Shown: one piece after another, positions 12,577-24,907 of the stretch
Layout of the letters: the number at the start of each line of letters is the position of its first letter
Numbering within the stretch: the first letter of the stretch is position 1
Source of the DNA: Linnemannia elongata
Taxonomy: Eukaryota; Mortierellomycota; Mortierellomycetes; Mortierellales; Mortierellaceae
DNA: 64,000 nt
Assembly (NCBI GenBank): GCA_036320915.1
Contig: JAXBDG010000009.1
Span: 1,426,001-1,490,000, forward strand
Reading direction: 5' to 3'
Notes under the pieces: generated by a model
Seen by the model: the letters and a program-made list of their open reading frames with translations, nothing else
What the model was told of the DNA's origin: nothing
The model's database searches: none
Made by a program: the position numbers and the translations under genes

Positions 12577-15500
12577 GCATACCAATGAAAAGAACGCCAT
12601 AACCATGCATATATCCATCCATCCAAGGAGAACCATTGGGAACGCATAATCTTCTTTCCTCCGTTCCCGTCGTCCCCTTCTTCCTCTGTCTCCCTCCATG
12701 TCTGTATGTCTCTATTGTAGTTCCCACAGTGACATGAGATGGATGCATGTGTCTCTTCTTGTCCCATGCACTAGTCGTTTTTTTATATATATTTTCGTTC
12801 CCTCTGTGATAATGCAGGAATGCACACAAACAAACAAACAGAAAAAAGCTAGCAGCATATCTCATATCTCATAACTCTCCTTATCCTTCTTCCCCTTCCC
12901 TCTCCCTTTCTCACTTTGCGTACTGAGGTCTCTCCCTCGCTTTCTTTTGCTCGTTTGCCTTTCTTGTGGCCCTCTCTCTCTGTCTCCTTGGTAACCCCTC
13001 TCCTCTCCTCTCCTTCTTTCTCGCCGCCTTCTGTCTCTCGCTACTCATCATCCCCTTCGCACTCACATGCTGAACAGAGACATTGGGAGGGAGGGAAGAG
13101 ATAGGGCAGCATTGTTCACATAGGAGAAGGAGAAACAAGGAGGTTCAACACACAAGCAGTTCAACAAAGACAAAGAGAGGGAATGACAAAAAAAACAAGG
13201 GACACCGACAACAAAAGGCAAAGCGATCGTCAGCGCTCATTAGAAAGAACTCTGTTTTAGTATTATCAACACTTTAAGCAGGGTGGGCGTACATACGAAG
13301 ATGTACCAGCTATTACCCAGCTCGGGAATGCATTCTGAATAAAAACCAACAACAAGATAGGCGAGCCGAGAGTGAGAGAAATCAGTAAGAGCGCGAGAGA
13401 GAGAGAGAGTGTGAGAGTATGCGACGAAGAGGATAGGATGAGATAGGATGTGAAAGGGCATCTGAACTAGAATTAGCCATCGGACATTGTCCTGGTCCTC
13501 ACCACTACCCTGATGCCCACACTCTCGCATACTCTATGTCTTTTCTCTGCCCTCAATTATTATTTTTTTGGACTTCCTTCAGTATGTACTGTACTGTACT
13601 CCTCCCTGGTGACACAGAGGATCGGAACACAGGACTGAAAGGGAGGGAGGACAAAGAGGGGACCAGCACACAAACAACGTGGCGTGAACAATGCGCATTT
13701 GCACATATCAACTAGGCGAAGTGGATTGGGATGGGCTCGATTTTTTTTTAAAAAAAAAGACGAGAGCAAAATATGGGAGAGGGTAATAGTTGAACAAAAA
13801 AAAATGAGAGAGCGCGGGTGAGCGGAGGAGGGCGAGAGCACCTACAAAAACGCAGGGGACCCCTCATCCCCGACCCCATCCATCAGGGACCTGTCTGATG
13901 CCGTCATCTCTGGAGGGTCTTGCATTTATCCTTACATTTCTGGGTTATCATTAAACAGCCTCATAATCGCTGCCATTTTCTTTTGATTCATGTTTCCTAT
14001 TCACCCTTTTGTATCAAAACGAGTTCCCCAATCCTCCCACATCAACCCCTGTGTCGGTCTGGTCCGTGTATGTATGTGCGTTTTTTCTTTTTCTATCCTC
14101 ACCGCGCCCTGTCCCATCTCCTCTCTATCCCCCCCCCCCTGTTTTTTTTCTTCTCCTCCTATGCTACTCCTACTGTCATCTCGTCATTGCTCGTCCTTTG
14201 CTCCCATATGTCATCCTAATGTTCGCGTCCAGTGTTCCTGATCTTGTTTCTAGTAGGCGACGACAATTTGACTGATATGAAACCTTGCGAATAGGTCTAC
14301 GTCTAGTGCACTTACCCCTGAGTGTAGGAGGCTGTGCGTTTGCCGTCGTCGTGTTGGTCACCGTCGTTAATTCAATCTGTGGGTCAATACACAAAAATAG
14401 GGGTATGAGGTATGAGATCGAGGAGGATGGGGGTGAAGAGAGATGTGTTGTAAGCAAACAAGTGGCAAGAGGGAAAGGGGTGGTTGTTGTCGTGTTTCGT
14501 GTTTGTGGTTATCGCGCGGTCTGGGTTCTGTTTTAGGCGGGAGAATAAAATCGTTGGTGTGAAATGAGTAATACGCGAGAGAAGGTGGAGGTTATTAAAA
14601 GTGAGAGGGGTGAGAAGGAGCGGGAAAGGTATAGGGAGAAGGGTATATCGTTGAAGGAAGGAAAGGGATATTCGGGGAAATATGATGACAGAGTATGTAT
14701 AAGAAGGTGAAGGGTAGCGAAGGAGTGAAGGAGTATGCGAGAGTAAGAGAAACAAAAGAAAAGGGATAGAGGGAGATAGGTTGTGAACGAGTCTTGAGGG
14801 CTCTCTGCAAGGGTACTTATGATATGTTCCAAGGAGAAAAAGAGCAATGGTAAAAGGGCGCGAGAGGTGAGGAGAGGAGACGACAGAAAAAAAAGGGAAA
14901 TGCAGACTGCACGAGTAGAGAGAAATGAAAAAAGATCGTGAGGGAGTGAGAAAGAGAGCCAAGTCATTCATTTCAACTCTTGTACTATCTTGATGGCTTG
15001 TCTCTTTTTTTCTAGTCACCTGTTCTTACTTCACAGCCTCTTTAGTTCCTTGTAATCATCACCGCGGCTCTAACTCTTTCCCCCTCAGTAGCCCTCTTAG
15101 GTTGGATGGCCACTTTCAACTCATTTCTCTCTCGTACGCGTTTGTGCGTGTGTTTATGTCTGCTCCGCATTGTTCGGAATCCAGATCCTTTCTTTGATTG
15201 ACTGCATCCAGTCAGGCCCTTGAAGGGTACTACAACAGACTCCTACATAGAACATCACAAGAAAAATTTCCTTAATGCTCTGGTTCCATGATTATCCAAG
15301 AGGGGCAAACAACAACACAGGGATAATGCCCTCTGCTGTCCTTGGCAAAAGTCCAACAATTCTCCTTCCTCCATTTCATGTGTATTAACCTTCAAGGCGC
15401 TATGAGCATTAATATGATGTATATCTTTCTGAAAACAGGGAATAAACATAATGGCGTGGCCACGAGGAACAATGGAATCATCTGCAACATAGACTAGGGA

Positions 15501-15874
15501 ACTTCATCTCTCTGCTTTCCAGGCGATACAATGATGTATAAGTGTCACCCACAGCTGTATAACCTTTTGTGCGAATTCAAGATTCCATGCAACATACAAA
15601 CGGCCCAGAACGATGTCCTTCATGTTCACGATATATGGAGTACAGCGATGACGATCCCTCATGACTAGCCTTTTGGTCCACGTTTACTGTGCCAAGTCGT
15701 GTGCGTAGAGAAATGTATATGAGCTGAAAAGTTTACAACAATAGTGCATTGCTCGAATACCCCCTCAATACTCATTGACAGCCAAAACAGCAATTAGTTG
15801 TCGGAAGAAAGAAAAAAAAAGGAGGCTCAAACCCGACCGACGCGAGAATGACCCGTATTGATTTTATTGTGCAA
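11045..15874. other. Gene-poor low-complexity region
   Basis: Nearly 5 kb with no recognisable protein. It holds blocks that are C/T-rich on the minus strand (11.1-11.6 kb, 13.4 kb, 14.4-15.0 kb) and on the plus strand (12.1-12.4 kb, 12.9-13.1 kb), a (CA)n run near 12545-12575, and poly(T) near 12101-12123. The left edge would include the TBC promoter and the right edge the Gtr2 3' UTR. Two short minus-strand segments with good splice signals (14376-14316 and 13334-13297) could be exons of an unrecognised transcript; they are described among the findings. Long open frames here are Ser/Phe/Leu or Lys/Arg runs from the simple sequence. Confidence 0.6.
12545..12575. repeat. (CA)n microsatellite
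   Basis: A pure CA dinucleotide run of about 30 nt in the gene-poor region, flanked by unrelated sequence. Confidence 0.9.
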
Positions 15875-18073
15875 TCAACCGTGACCATAGAGTCCGTTGT
15901 GCTGCTGCTGCTCCAACAATTGGTTGGCCTCCATCTCGCGTCGAGTCCGTTCCGCTCGCTTGAGCTCAAAGACCTGGTCCATCGCCTCCTTGAAGCAGTG
16001 GACGTTGTAGTCGATCAACCCTTGCTTCTCAAAAGTCTCTGCCCTCAGCAAACAGATCAATGCAAGGTACTTGTTGACTTCCCGAAGATAGAGCACAGTG
16101 CCATTGCCCATCTTGATGACAGAAAAGGCCTCGTGATTTCCTCCTGATTGCACAGGCTGGTTGTTCAGGGATCCTGCTCGACTGCTGTTCGAAACAACCG
16201 CTTGAGAATGACCATGTCCTCCGCCATTCGAGTCTTCATAGTCATCATGGCCATCCTGTTGGTGAGTCCAATCTTCTGACTGGTCCTGCTGGTCTTCGAG
16301 GTATCCTTGACTCTTGGCTCCAATCGCTGCCCGTCCGTAGATGGAAGAAATGTCGATAATCACGTCAATCATGTCACTACAAATCTCGTACGACTGAGAG
16401 TCCACTGGAGAAGAGTCTGTGGCAATGTAGATTTTTGAGATCACGTCAAACAAGAAGGCCTTCTCAATGCCCGAGTTCTATGTCGGTACGAGGTGAAAGA
16501 TACAGTGAATATTAATAAAAACTTTTCAATTGTGAATCATAGATGCGGTTGTTGCGGCTTTGAAATGACAACGGCAAAGAAGCAAAATCTTGGACATACC
16601 GCGCAAAGAATGTTGAGCAAGTTCTCGAGCGTGGGCAGCTGTGGGATGAGCTTTTGAATAACTTTGGAAAATGCCTCAAAGATGGAGTGGTCGTAGATGG
16701 ACGTCAAGTAGAACGCCAGCTGCACATTCTCCAGTCCTGCATCCGCAAGCTCGTCCGTTGTAGTCTGTTGGATGTCTCTTTGGGTATCTAAGAAAATACA
16801 AAGCACGGGCAGTACGCCCCAGAAAATTAGTAGTTGAAAAAGCACGCAATCATATCGTCCTTTGCAACCATTGTTTGCTTTAGAATTAACGTACCAATTT
16901 TGTAGTCTTCGGACAGTCCATCAACCTTGTGGATAAAGACCTCAAATGTAATGTTGGGGTTCACGCGGTAAGCAGCGACGACGGTAGAATGAAGCCTCGC
17001 CAGCGCCTCCATGTAATCGTCCTAATGTCAAAATTCACAAGAAATAAACACAAGGTTAACAATGACCTCTTGTGTCCTACCCGCTCCTCATTTGATCAGA
17101 AAAAAAATCACGTCCATGCTCTATCTCCATGCTGTAACAGCTAAATATACCTGAGAATCAATGACGAAAACCAGGGCTCCAACTTCTCCAAAGATGGCTG
17201 TTGTGTCGAAGGTTGGGTCGAAAAAGTCCATCTGTCCAGGAAAATCCCAAACTTGAAAGTCTATGAACGAGCTATCAAATGCCATTTGGAGTGGTCGTCG
17301 TCATGAGTACAGGTTAGAGTAGGTCTAAAAATGGTTACCCCGACAAAATATAGAGCGTATGTATCAGGATGCACATGAACATGTCGCATGAGGTGCGTGA
17401 GGACGCAACGTACTGGATGTTGTCCTTGTTGATCTTGGAGGTACTCTCAAGGAACAGAGTCTCCGTGGGTGTCATTTTGTGGAAAACCACGCGCTGGATG
17501 CTGGACTTTCCGCTTCTATTATATCAATCCAGCCAATGAAGCATACAAGAATTGTTTAGCTCTTTTGTTTATCCTGGGTAACGTTATCCATGAGTAGTCG
17601 AGGGGTAGAGTCAAAAGTAAAACGAGTGTTTGTCGTACCGCCTGAGGCCCATCAGCATAAGTCTTGGACGCGACTCGCGATCCTCATCTGCCAAATCATC
17701 TCCATAACTATTGTGCAAGTTGAATAACAATTGCAAAGTCTGATTAGCTTCACACTAGTTCAAAGTCGAATTTGTCGCCAAGCGAACGAATAGAAGATGC
17801 AATAAAGACTTACATAGGGTCATTATCACCGTAGTCTGAGTACTGAAGAGATGAAATAAAAGGGGCGAGAAGAAACGATTGGAGTGGTCAGTGGGAAGTC
17901 ATTGACTGTGCGGAGAGAGTCAAGCTGATGGAGCAAGTCGGGTCGAATGCTGGCATGATGTCAGCAGGTCCCGAGTAAAGTAAGGCGAGTTTCGTTTATG
18001 GTTTGAATGTATGTAGGTGTTGGTGCGAGCAGGTTCATGAAAAACCAGGCGGGAATTTGTCCCTTACCGACAT
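15875..18073 (-). CDS. GTR2: Rag-family GTPase Gtr2 (RagC/D)
   Basis: Eight exons: 18073-18068, 17842-17814, 17707-17639, 17515-17414, 17271-17151, 17021-16895, 16787-16600 and 16477-15875, all phase-consistent, 414 aa. The G domain has the P-loop GLRRSGKSS, switch [18 protein letters not shown], and HKVDG at the base-specificity position. The C-terminal half is the Gtr/Rag roadblock-like domain ([22 protein letters not shown], ...[20 protein letters not shown]), with a Gln/Asp/Gly-rich insert around residues 265-310. Gtr2 pairs with Gtr1 on the vacuole and, with the EGO complex, signals amino-acid status to TORC1. Odd point: the first coding exon is just ATGTCG, followed by a clean GTAAGG donor and a 225-nt intron. 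Family similarity makes the identification secure. Confidence 0.92.
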
Positions 18074-18447
18074 GGTTCTTGCTGCTTGTTGCTGTTGTTT
18101 TTGGCGCTGTTGTTGTTGCGGAGTAGTAGGTTTAAGGACGTTCAAGTGACCAAGCGAGGTCAGGCGTGAGCGCAGGAGTGAGTAAGAGTGAGCGTGTGAG
18201 GGTGGGAAGGTGAGGGATGAAAAAAGAAAAAAGAAAAAAAAAAGTCGAAGGCACCGAGGAAGTGAGTGTGGGTGTGGATGTGGGTGCGTGAACAGACGAC
18301 AATTCTCGCACGACCGTCCGATAGGGCAGTCCAGCCAAGGAGACAAGCCACCAGCACTTCCTCTTCCTAGTCGCGCGTTTGATAGGAATAAAAATTTATT
18401 ACGTTTTTTTTATGACTCCACCGAATGAATCCTCTTCCTAGGACCCT
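18074..18447. other. Intergenic: Gtr2 promoter, ceramidase 3' flank
   Basis: 374 bp without a gene. It is T/C-rich on the Gtr2 sense strand (18200-18250), fitting a promoter or 5' leader. No distinct regulatory motif recognised. Confidence 0.5.
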
Positions 18448-20373
18448 CTAGGTCGACTTGCTGTGCTTGACATTGACGACAACATATGGCACAAGACCCC
18501 ACTTCCACTCCATCATCGGGCTCTGTCCAAGATTCTCGGCGCGGTTATAGCACACCAACAGCGTCACCAAATACGATCCCACCGAAGCGCCCAAGTGCCA
18601 GAATGCATGCAGTTGAGGGTTGCCCAGTCCAAAGGGCAGGTTCTGCATCACATCACACAGCCGGTAGTCAATGTTCCAGAACACATACGCCGTCAACGCA
18701 ATCGTGCCCGTCGTCTTCCACATCTGGCGGATCTTCACGTCCTGGATATCGGCGTAGATCTTGACAATATGAGACATCACGACAAGGACCATGAACGCAA
18801 ACGACGACTGGAAGACAACGAACGCAAGCATCAGGTCGTGTGGGCCAGCACCGACAAGGACCACTGTTGTCAAGAGACCATAGAGAGCAATGCTAACAGG
18901 AAACCAGACTCCGTACCGGCGATAGGACCGGTTCTCGATGCAGCAATAGGCCAATGCCAAGATGGAGTAGACCATGGGTACCTCATCCAACATCTGCAAG
19001 GGAAAAAGTAATGTCCCGTGGAAGGCAATCGAGCCTAGGCCGACAATGGCGATCGATCCAAAAGTCAGGAGAAACCGCTTCTCGAAGGATGCATGAAGGT
19101 AGACGCCGACAATTCCGACCAGGATCATGGCGATCGATGAAAGCGAGTTGAAAAACTCTGCGACATAGTAGCTGATGTCGTAATTGTTCTCGCACCAGTC
19201 TATCATAGCAACAAGGATGAAGTTGAGATATTGTAAGCAAAGAGAGCATGTCCATCATGAGATAAGGAAAAAAGGGGAAGCTTGGACCAAAGTGGAGAAG
19301 GAAATGAAATGGACAAAGGAGATAGATCAAAAGCCAAGCCAAGCTAGGCCTGCCCCCGGACTACCCTAAGATGAGACGAGATGAGATGAAAGAAGGGCCT
19401 TCAATGCTGCAAGCATTTGATGGATCCGTTGGTTCCAAGAAGACTACCATCTGCTCGGTCTCTCTCCCCCTTTGCCGAATTCTCCTTTCCCCTTCGACAG
19501 AGTGGATTAGGTCAAAAACTACAGTTTCTCCGTCAACGATCGTTCCCTCAAGTCCCTTTTCCCTTGCCCTGTTACCACTTTTTTTTTTTTCCTTCAACCC
19601 TTTTTCGCCTTTCAATAGTTCCTTCTAATCGCATGCAAACAATATCCCGAATCGAGTTCGTCCATACACCAGTTCCACACACCAGCCTCTTTGATTTGCC
19701 TGATGTCTAAACTCATGGACAAATTGGAGTGTGATCATCAGCCCTTTTTTTTTTTTTTTTTTCCTTTTTTTACTTGTCTTCCGCAGTGCTTCTTGATAGT
19801 CATAAAGAGCCGCATTAGACTCACACATGATTGAGCCAATTCGTCCCATCCATCCATGCCTCCAAAGGTGCCTGGATGACGATGGTATTTGTTGTTTTGC
19901 TGTCTGTTTCCTGTTGCTCCTCCTGTATCGACTGCGCTTGGCGTGCTCTCTCTTACTCCTGGCTGTATTTTTTTTTTCTGTCCTGAATAAATGTGATTTT
20001 CATTTTCCCGTGCGCTGCTGTTGAAATCATCATTGTTTCCTGTTTGAGGTCGTCATCTCCAACCCCTCCAAACGCAAAAAAGGCTGTTTTGTTGTACTTG
20101 TCGGCACTTACCCACTAATAAAAGAGACGTTCAAGAAACCCCAAAGAAAGGCTGTTAGTATCGTAGAATCAAGTAATTGAGATTGCCTCTCTATTCTTTC
20201 CCTGTTCTTCATATCCCCTTGTTTCAAAACAACAGCAAAGATAAAAAAACGAGAGTTGCAAAATTGTTTTTACCTGATGATGTTGGAGGTCCCCAGTATC
20301 CGGTTGGAGGGAATGAGGTGGCCAGCGTTGTTGTATTTGAATAGGGAGCTACGGGGGTATTCATTGTCTCCAT
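18448..20373 (-). CDS. Alkaline ceramidase
   Basis: Exons 20373-20274, a 3-nt microexon 20114-20112, and 19199-18448 give 284 aa. The joined N-terminus reads GYWGPPTSSVDWCENNY, the hallmark of the ACER/Ypc1/Ydc1 family (its acidic residues bind Ca2+ in ACER3). Family metal/active-site residues are present: Ser91 and His95 in GSIAFHGTL, and His232 and His236 in LHAFWHLGASVGSYL. About seven hydrophobic helices are visible. The enzyme hydrolyses ceramide or phytoceramide to a sphingoid base and fatty acid in ER or Golgi membranes. The large second intron is 912 nt and holds a T tract near 19742-19762. A second in-frame ATG lies three codons in. Without the microexon the frame still holds but the conserved hydrophobic residue before DWC is lost. 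Confidence 0.92.
20112..20114 (-). other. 3-nt microexon of the ceramidase gene
   Basis: Read on the minus strand, TTTTATTAG|TGG|GTAAGTGCC gives a polypyrimidine acceptor, three bases, and a consensus GTAAGT donor. Exon 1 ends in phase 1 (G) and exon 3 begins with AC. With TGG the codons become GTG and GAC, so Val-Asp-Trp-Cys-Glu is restored to match the T-S-[ST]-[VIL]-D-W-C-E pattern of the family. Flanking introns are 159 nt and 912 nt. Confidence 0.8.
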
Positions 20374-22546
20374 TGCTGTCGCTCTTTTTGTGGTCGCCTT
20401 TGCCTTTGTTCTTGTTTGTTATTGATTCGAGGGTACGGTTTTATGGTGACACTGAGGAATCGACGTTGGTGACAGGGTGGAAGGTTGCACTGGATCGGGG
20501 TTCGGGCGTGGATTTGGGCGTAGTTGTTTTTTTTCCTCAGAGGAAATTGAATGGCTTGAAAAATGAGTGGGGTGGGTATGGAGAAGAAGGGTGAGTTTAT
20601 AGTGGAGGAATGGTGGCGATGTAGTGCGTGTGGTATTAAGCAAGTATTAGGGAAGGAAGGCAGGTAAAGGATGAATGAAGGAAAGAATGGAAGGAAAGAA
20701 AGATAGAGAGAAGGAAAAAAAACCGCATAACGGACAGACAAGGCTGGCTTTTTAAATACGCCGAAGAGCGAGGTGCCCCCGTCCACAACCACCACTTGAT
20801 CCGTGCAAAAAAAGGGAGACGAGAAAAGAAAAAAGAGGCGCAATCACACGCATACATACATCCTCCAAGCCTGTTGGATTGGATAAGTTGTGCGGGAATA
20901 GGAGAGGAGAGTAACACAGAGAGAGTAAAGTAAAAAGAGCGAGGTAGGAGGCGATTCGATAGAGTAAGAGACAACAGTCAGTGAGAGTGCTCCTAACTGC
21001 CACTCAAACTCATTCGCACATTACACACACACACAGTTTCTCTCTCTCTCTCCCTCAATCTCTCTCGGTGTCAGTCCGCAGTGAGTGATCTCGCATGCTA
21101 AACAGACGAGCAAGGCCAAGTAGCGGACATGTGTGCTGACACACACACCCTTTCATACAAAGATCTATATGTATGTCATACAAAACACAAACCCCGTTCC
21201 ACCTCGTTCGTGCTCTTTGCCCTCCGGGGCATGGAACAACAAAAATAACCGAGATTGGGCAAATTGCCCTTCGGACCCTTGGATCCGATGGATGTTTACC
21301 TGTTTTCTCCCTCAAATTGGTGCATTATTTGGGTACTTGTGTCAAGTATCATGCGCACAAGGGAAAACATATGCAACTGCTCAGTGCATTATTGTTGTCG
21401 TCATAAATGCCTTAAAAAAAACAAATAATTGGGGCTGATCATCCGTCTCTACTCCACGTAATAGTGTCACAATGTAGCTCTTTCTACTTCTTGGCCTGTT
21501 CCGTCATGGGTACCTGATTTTCTGAGCATCATTTGCTGTTCCCATTGGTTTCAAGAAACTATAGCCGCCAGGGAACTACGAGTATTCACTCCTGCTATCC
21601 TTTCGCCAAATGCGCAATGATAATGACAATGATGATAGATCTGAACAATGGCGAAAATTATGAAATAAAGGTAGCTTGATCCCTATACTTTTCTACAACG
21701 TTGTTATTGCTTGCAAGATCTGGATCCCGACTTGTCGAAAGCCTCGCTCGTCACTCCTACATTGATTTCCCCACCACTTCCCATAATGCCTGCACGTGCC
21801 CACTATGTCACGTTTTTTTTGCATGTACTTGTCAGCCACTGCAAAGCGTGGAGACTCCTGAAACTCCTCCTCGTCGTCAATGACTTCATCGTACCCATGA
21901 AGAAGTTATCTATACGTTCAGGAAGAGACCGTTCAGCCTAGCTCACTTCTTCGATCCATCCTTATCGGCAACAAAAGTAAAAGTCAATCGTGATCCTTCA
22001 TGCGATCTATCGGTTCTGCTGTCAGTTCGATAGCACAACCATGGCTTGATGCCCCATCGATCCAGAAACCCAGTATTGTAATGAGCAGGAGGAGACATCA
22101 AGTTACCTTCAGTTGGCAATAGTAATCCTAGTTGAATGTCGTTCGTAGATTAAGGTTGCCTCCTTGGTGGCGTCCGTTGAAAGTCTTTCTCCCCGAACGA
22201 CCCTCGTCTTGATATCGTGCCTTTTTTTTGTGTGCACGAGCCTCCCAGGGGTGGGAGTGTGAGTGAAGTGACTGTTTCTCCAATCCAAGGGATGCCTGCT
22301 TATGCTTGGGCGAACCCGCGTCCCATTTTTTTTACCCGTTTGCTCATGTGCGTGCGTGTGAATGTCCCTCCTCTTCTTCCTCTTCTTCTTCCTTTCCTTT
22401 TCTTCCTCTTTATCCTTCTAACACCACTCATCCATCTCCTCCTCAAACAGCATTCACTATCTGCCATCCTCAGCTGAGAACTCCTTTAGACACCCACAAA
22501 AAAAAACCTTCGCTCTCTCTCTTATCGCAAAAAAAACACAGCTACC
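20374..22546. other. Divergent intergenic region, ceramidase / DUF1776
   Basis: 2.2 kb between two divergent start codons with no recognisable gene. A CACGTG E-box-like palindrome sits at 21793-21798. C/T-rich sequence lies at 20640-20960 on the ceramidase sense strand and at 22360-22450 on the plus strand just before the DUF1776 start. Open frames are short and low complexity. Confidence 0.5.
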
Positions 22547-24769
22547 ATGGGTCAAGTCAACTCCACCGAGACCCACTCAGGCAACCAGCCCAGAATCGTC
22601 GACCCCACCCCGGCACCCACTGCTCAGCCTTCCTCATCGTCTTCAATCCCCTCGGTCGAAGACATGCGTAATCTGACTAGCCGAATCCTCGCCTCGACCA
22701 ATGATGCACTCAAGAACCTGCGTGAGAATATTCCCGCAATTGAATTACCCGCATCCTTGTCATCTTCCTCCTCTTCTACTTCTTCCAACTCTTCTTCAAC
22801 TTCGGCCTCGGCCGCCTCTCTCGGATCGGACGCTGCTCACGAAGCTGGTATGGCTGCAGCGGCAATGACGGACGGTCTGGGTCTGGCCTCGGACACCAAC
22901 CCGGGCATGGTCATGACCTCCTCAAGCGACCAACCCCGCATCGTCGTATACCGGTCCTTTGGCGCCAGCGACAGGGACAACAGCGCCTCGGTCACAGAAT
23001 TGATCAAGCTTCATTACTATCTCTCGGTCGAGTGGGTCAAGGAGAACCCGATGCAGGTTGCAATGGGTGCGGTGGCTCTAGGAGCTGCCCTGGTCGTGGG
23101 AACCATGGCCGTCAACAGTATCCAAGCCCATCGTCAGAAGCAACGACGACTCCGCGTGTTAAGGGGAAAGGGCGATGCCAAGCGTGAGGTTATTGTGGTG
23201 ACAAATGTGTCGACTCTTGAAGGTGCTTCGTTGGCTCTTTCGTTGGACCAGGAAGGATTTGTGGTCTTTGTGGGTGTGCCTAATCAGACTCGGGTCGATG
23301 AGATTGAGCAGTGGGGTCGGGCAGACATCCGCCCAATTGTGGTTGACGCGGCAAAGGTAATTTTCGCTTTCTCGTCATGTTGTTGTGAGCACAAAGACGC
23401 AAACAACGCACACGCCCATGCTCCATTATGTCGATATGGTGCTCCGCCATAAAGAAGACATACGCAGACATACACAAAACCCAGGAGATATGCATTACGA
23501 AACCCTCAACTGCTTATATTGTTGTTACTCAACACTCTTGATTCGTCCCTCCTCTTCCTCCTCCTCTGAATAAGGCCAACCCGTTCGAGGAACTCGTGAA
23601 GGCCGTCTCTAACTTCTTGGACCAGAACAACAGCGCCCTCCTCGGCGGTAGCCCGCTCTCGACATCTTCCTCAGTCATCTTCCAGGAAGAGCTCTCCTCC
23701 TCCACCGCCAACATCCGCATTATCAATCCCGAGCACACTCTCAAGTCTGTCAGCGAAGCGGAATCCAAGCGTCGCCATCACGGCAAGACCGACACCCCAC
23801 TTTTCCGTCTTGCGGCTGTGATAATCAACCAGCACTCTAGCCCTGTTGGTTCCATCGAGAAGGTTGAGCTAGATCTCTGGCGCCAGGCCGTTGATACCAA
23901 CATCACCGGAACCGTCATTGCTGCTCAAAAGTTCATGCCTCTGGTACGGAATGAAGATACTGCTTACGTTTCGTCCCCCGTTGACAAAATGGTCATTTGC
24001 TTCCCCCCCTCCTCTTCCCCGCTTTTCATGGCACACAGACCCCTTCCTCACCTTATGCTTTTCTATGTTATCTTTTGCACGACCCGCTTTGTTAGATGAG
24101 ACGCACATTGGCATTGGCAAAGCCGAGACGCTCACCCCGCCTCATCTTTGTCTCGTCCGCGATTACAGGCAGCATTGGATTCCCATTCCAGTCTGCCATA
24201 TGTGCCAGTCACCATGCTGTTGAGTCCATTGCAGATTCTCTGAGACGCGAAGTCAAGTCCCAGGGCATCGATGTTGTCTGTCTCCGTCCTGGAATCGCCG
24301 ACCGCTCCTTCCGCAAAGAATGGGGCGAGAAATCCAGCAAGGTAATTCTCCTTCGTTCACGCGTCTCAACGCTCAGCTCTTCTTTTTTTTTTTTTCCTTT
24401 TCAACAGCTGTTGCCGCCCTCCTGAACTCAAAATACTGACATCCTTCTCTTCGTACAATTCGAAATGGTTAGGCAAACGTTGGAGGTCTGGGATTGCTCA
24501 ATACCATGGACCCGACAAAGATCCTCAGGGCAACCTTCAAATCTGAGTCGACTACCGCAGCTCTCTGTGACGCGACTTACGATGCCATCACCAAAAACAA
24601 ACCCGCGACATGTGTTCGTGTCGGTAACGGTAGTCTCTCGTACTCGTTTGTTGGTTGGATGGTCCCCCGTTCGATTGTCGATTGGTCTCTCCATGGTAAG
24701 CCCGTCAAGGTCTACACCCCCTCCACCGTCAAGGTCTCAAATACTTCCACCAAGATCCGCGAGGAGTAA
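22547..24769 (+). CDS. DUF1776 family protein (SDR-like, membrane-anchored)
   Basis: Exons 22547-23356, 23575-23943, 24096-24341 and 24473-24769, all joins in phase 0, give 573 aa. Residues 1-165 are Ser/Ala-rich and probably disordered. One hydrophobic segment (about 171-189) is followed by a basic stretch (HRQKQRRLRVLRGKG), so a membrane anchor is likely. The rest resembles a degenerate short-chain dehydrogenase fold: a VIVVTN strand start, LDLWRQAVDTNITGTVIAAQKFMPLV (the SDR N-x-x-G helix), and LIFVSSAITG (catalytic-Ser region). A Y-x-x-x-K motif is not evident (replaced by SAICASHHAVE), so catalysis is doubtful. This architecture matches the fungal DUF1776 family, whose function is not established. 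It converges with the CaMK-like gene (138 bp). Confidence 0.8.
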
Positions 24770-24907
24770 AATCTAGCCGGCGTTGATCTGAGCATGTCAA
24801 AGGCGACGAATGTGCAAAGTTGGCAGTTGTTACCAAAGGAAATAAATGGCCGACGATATGTGGGTTTTTTTTTGTTTATTCTTTGGGGGTATATACAATG
24901 TAATGAA

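Noticed and set aside
14384..15019. 211-codon minus-strand frame
   Set aside because: Ser/Phe/Leu simple-sequence translation of a C/T-rich block, with no conserved-looking segment.
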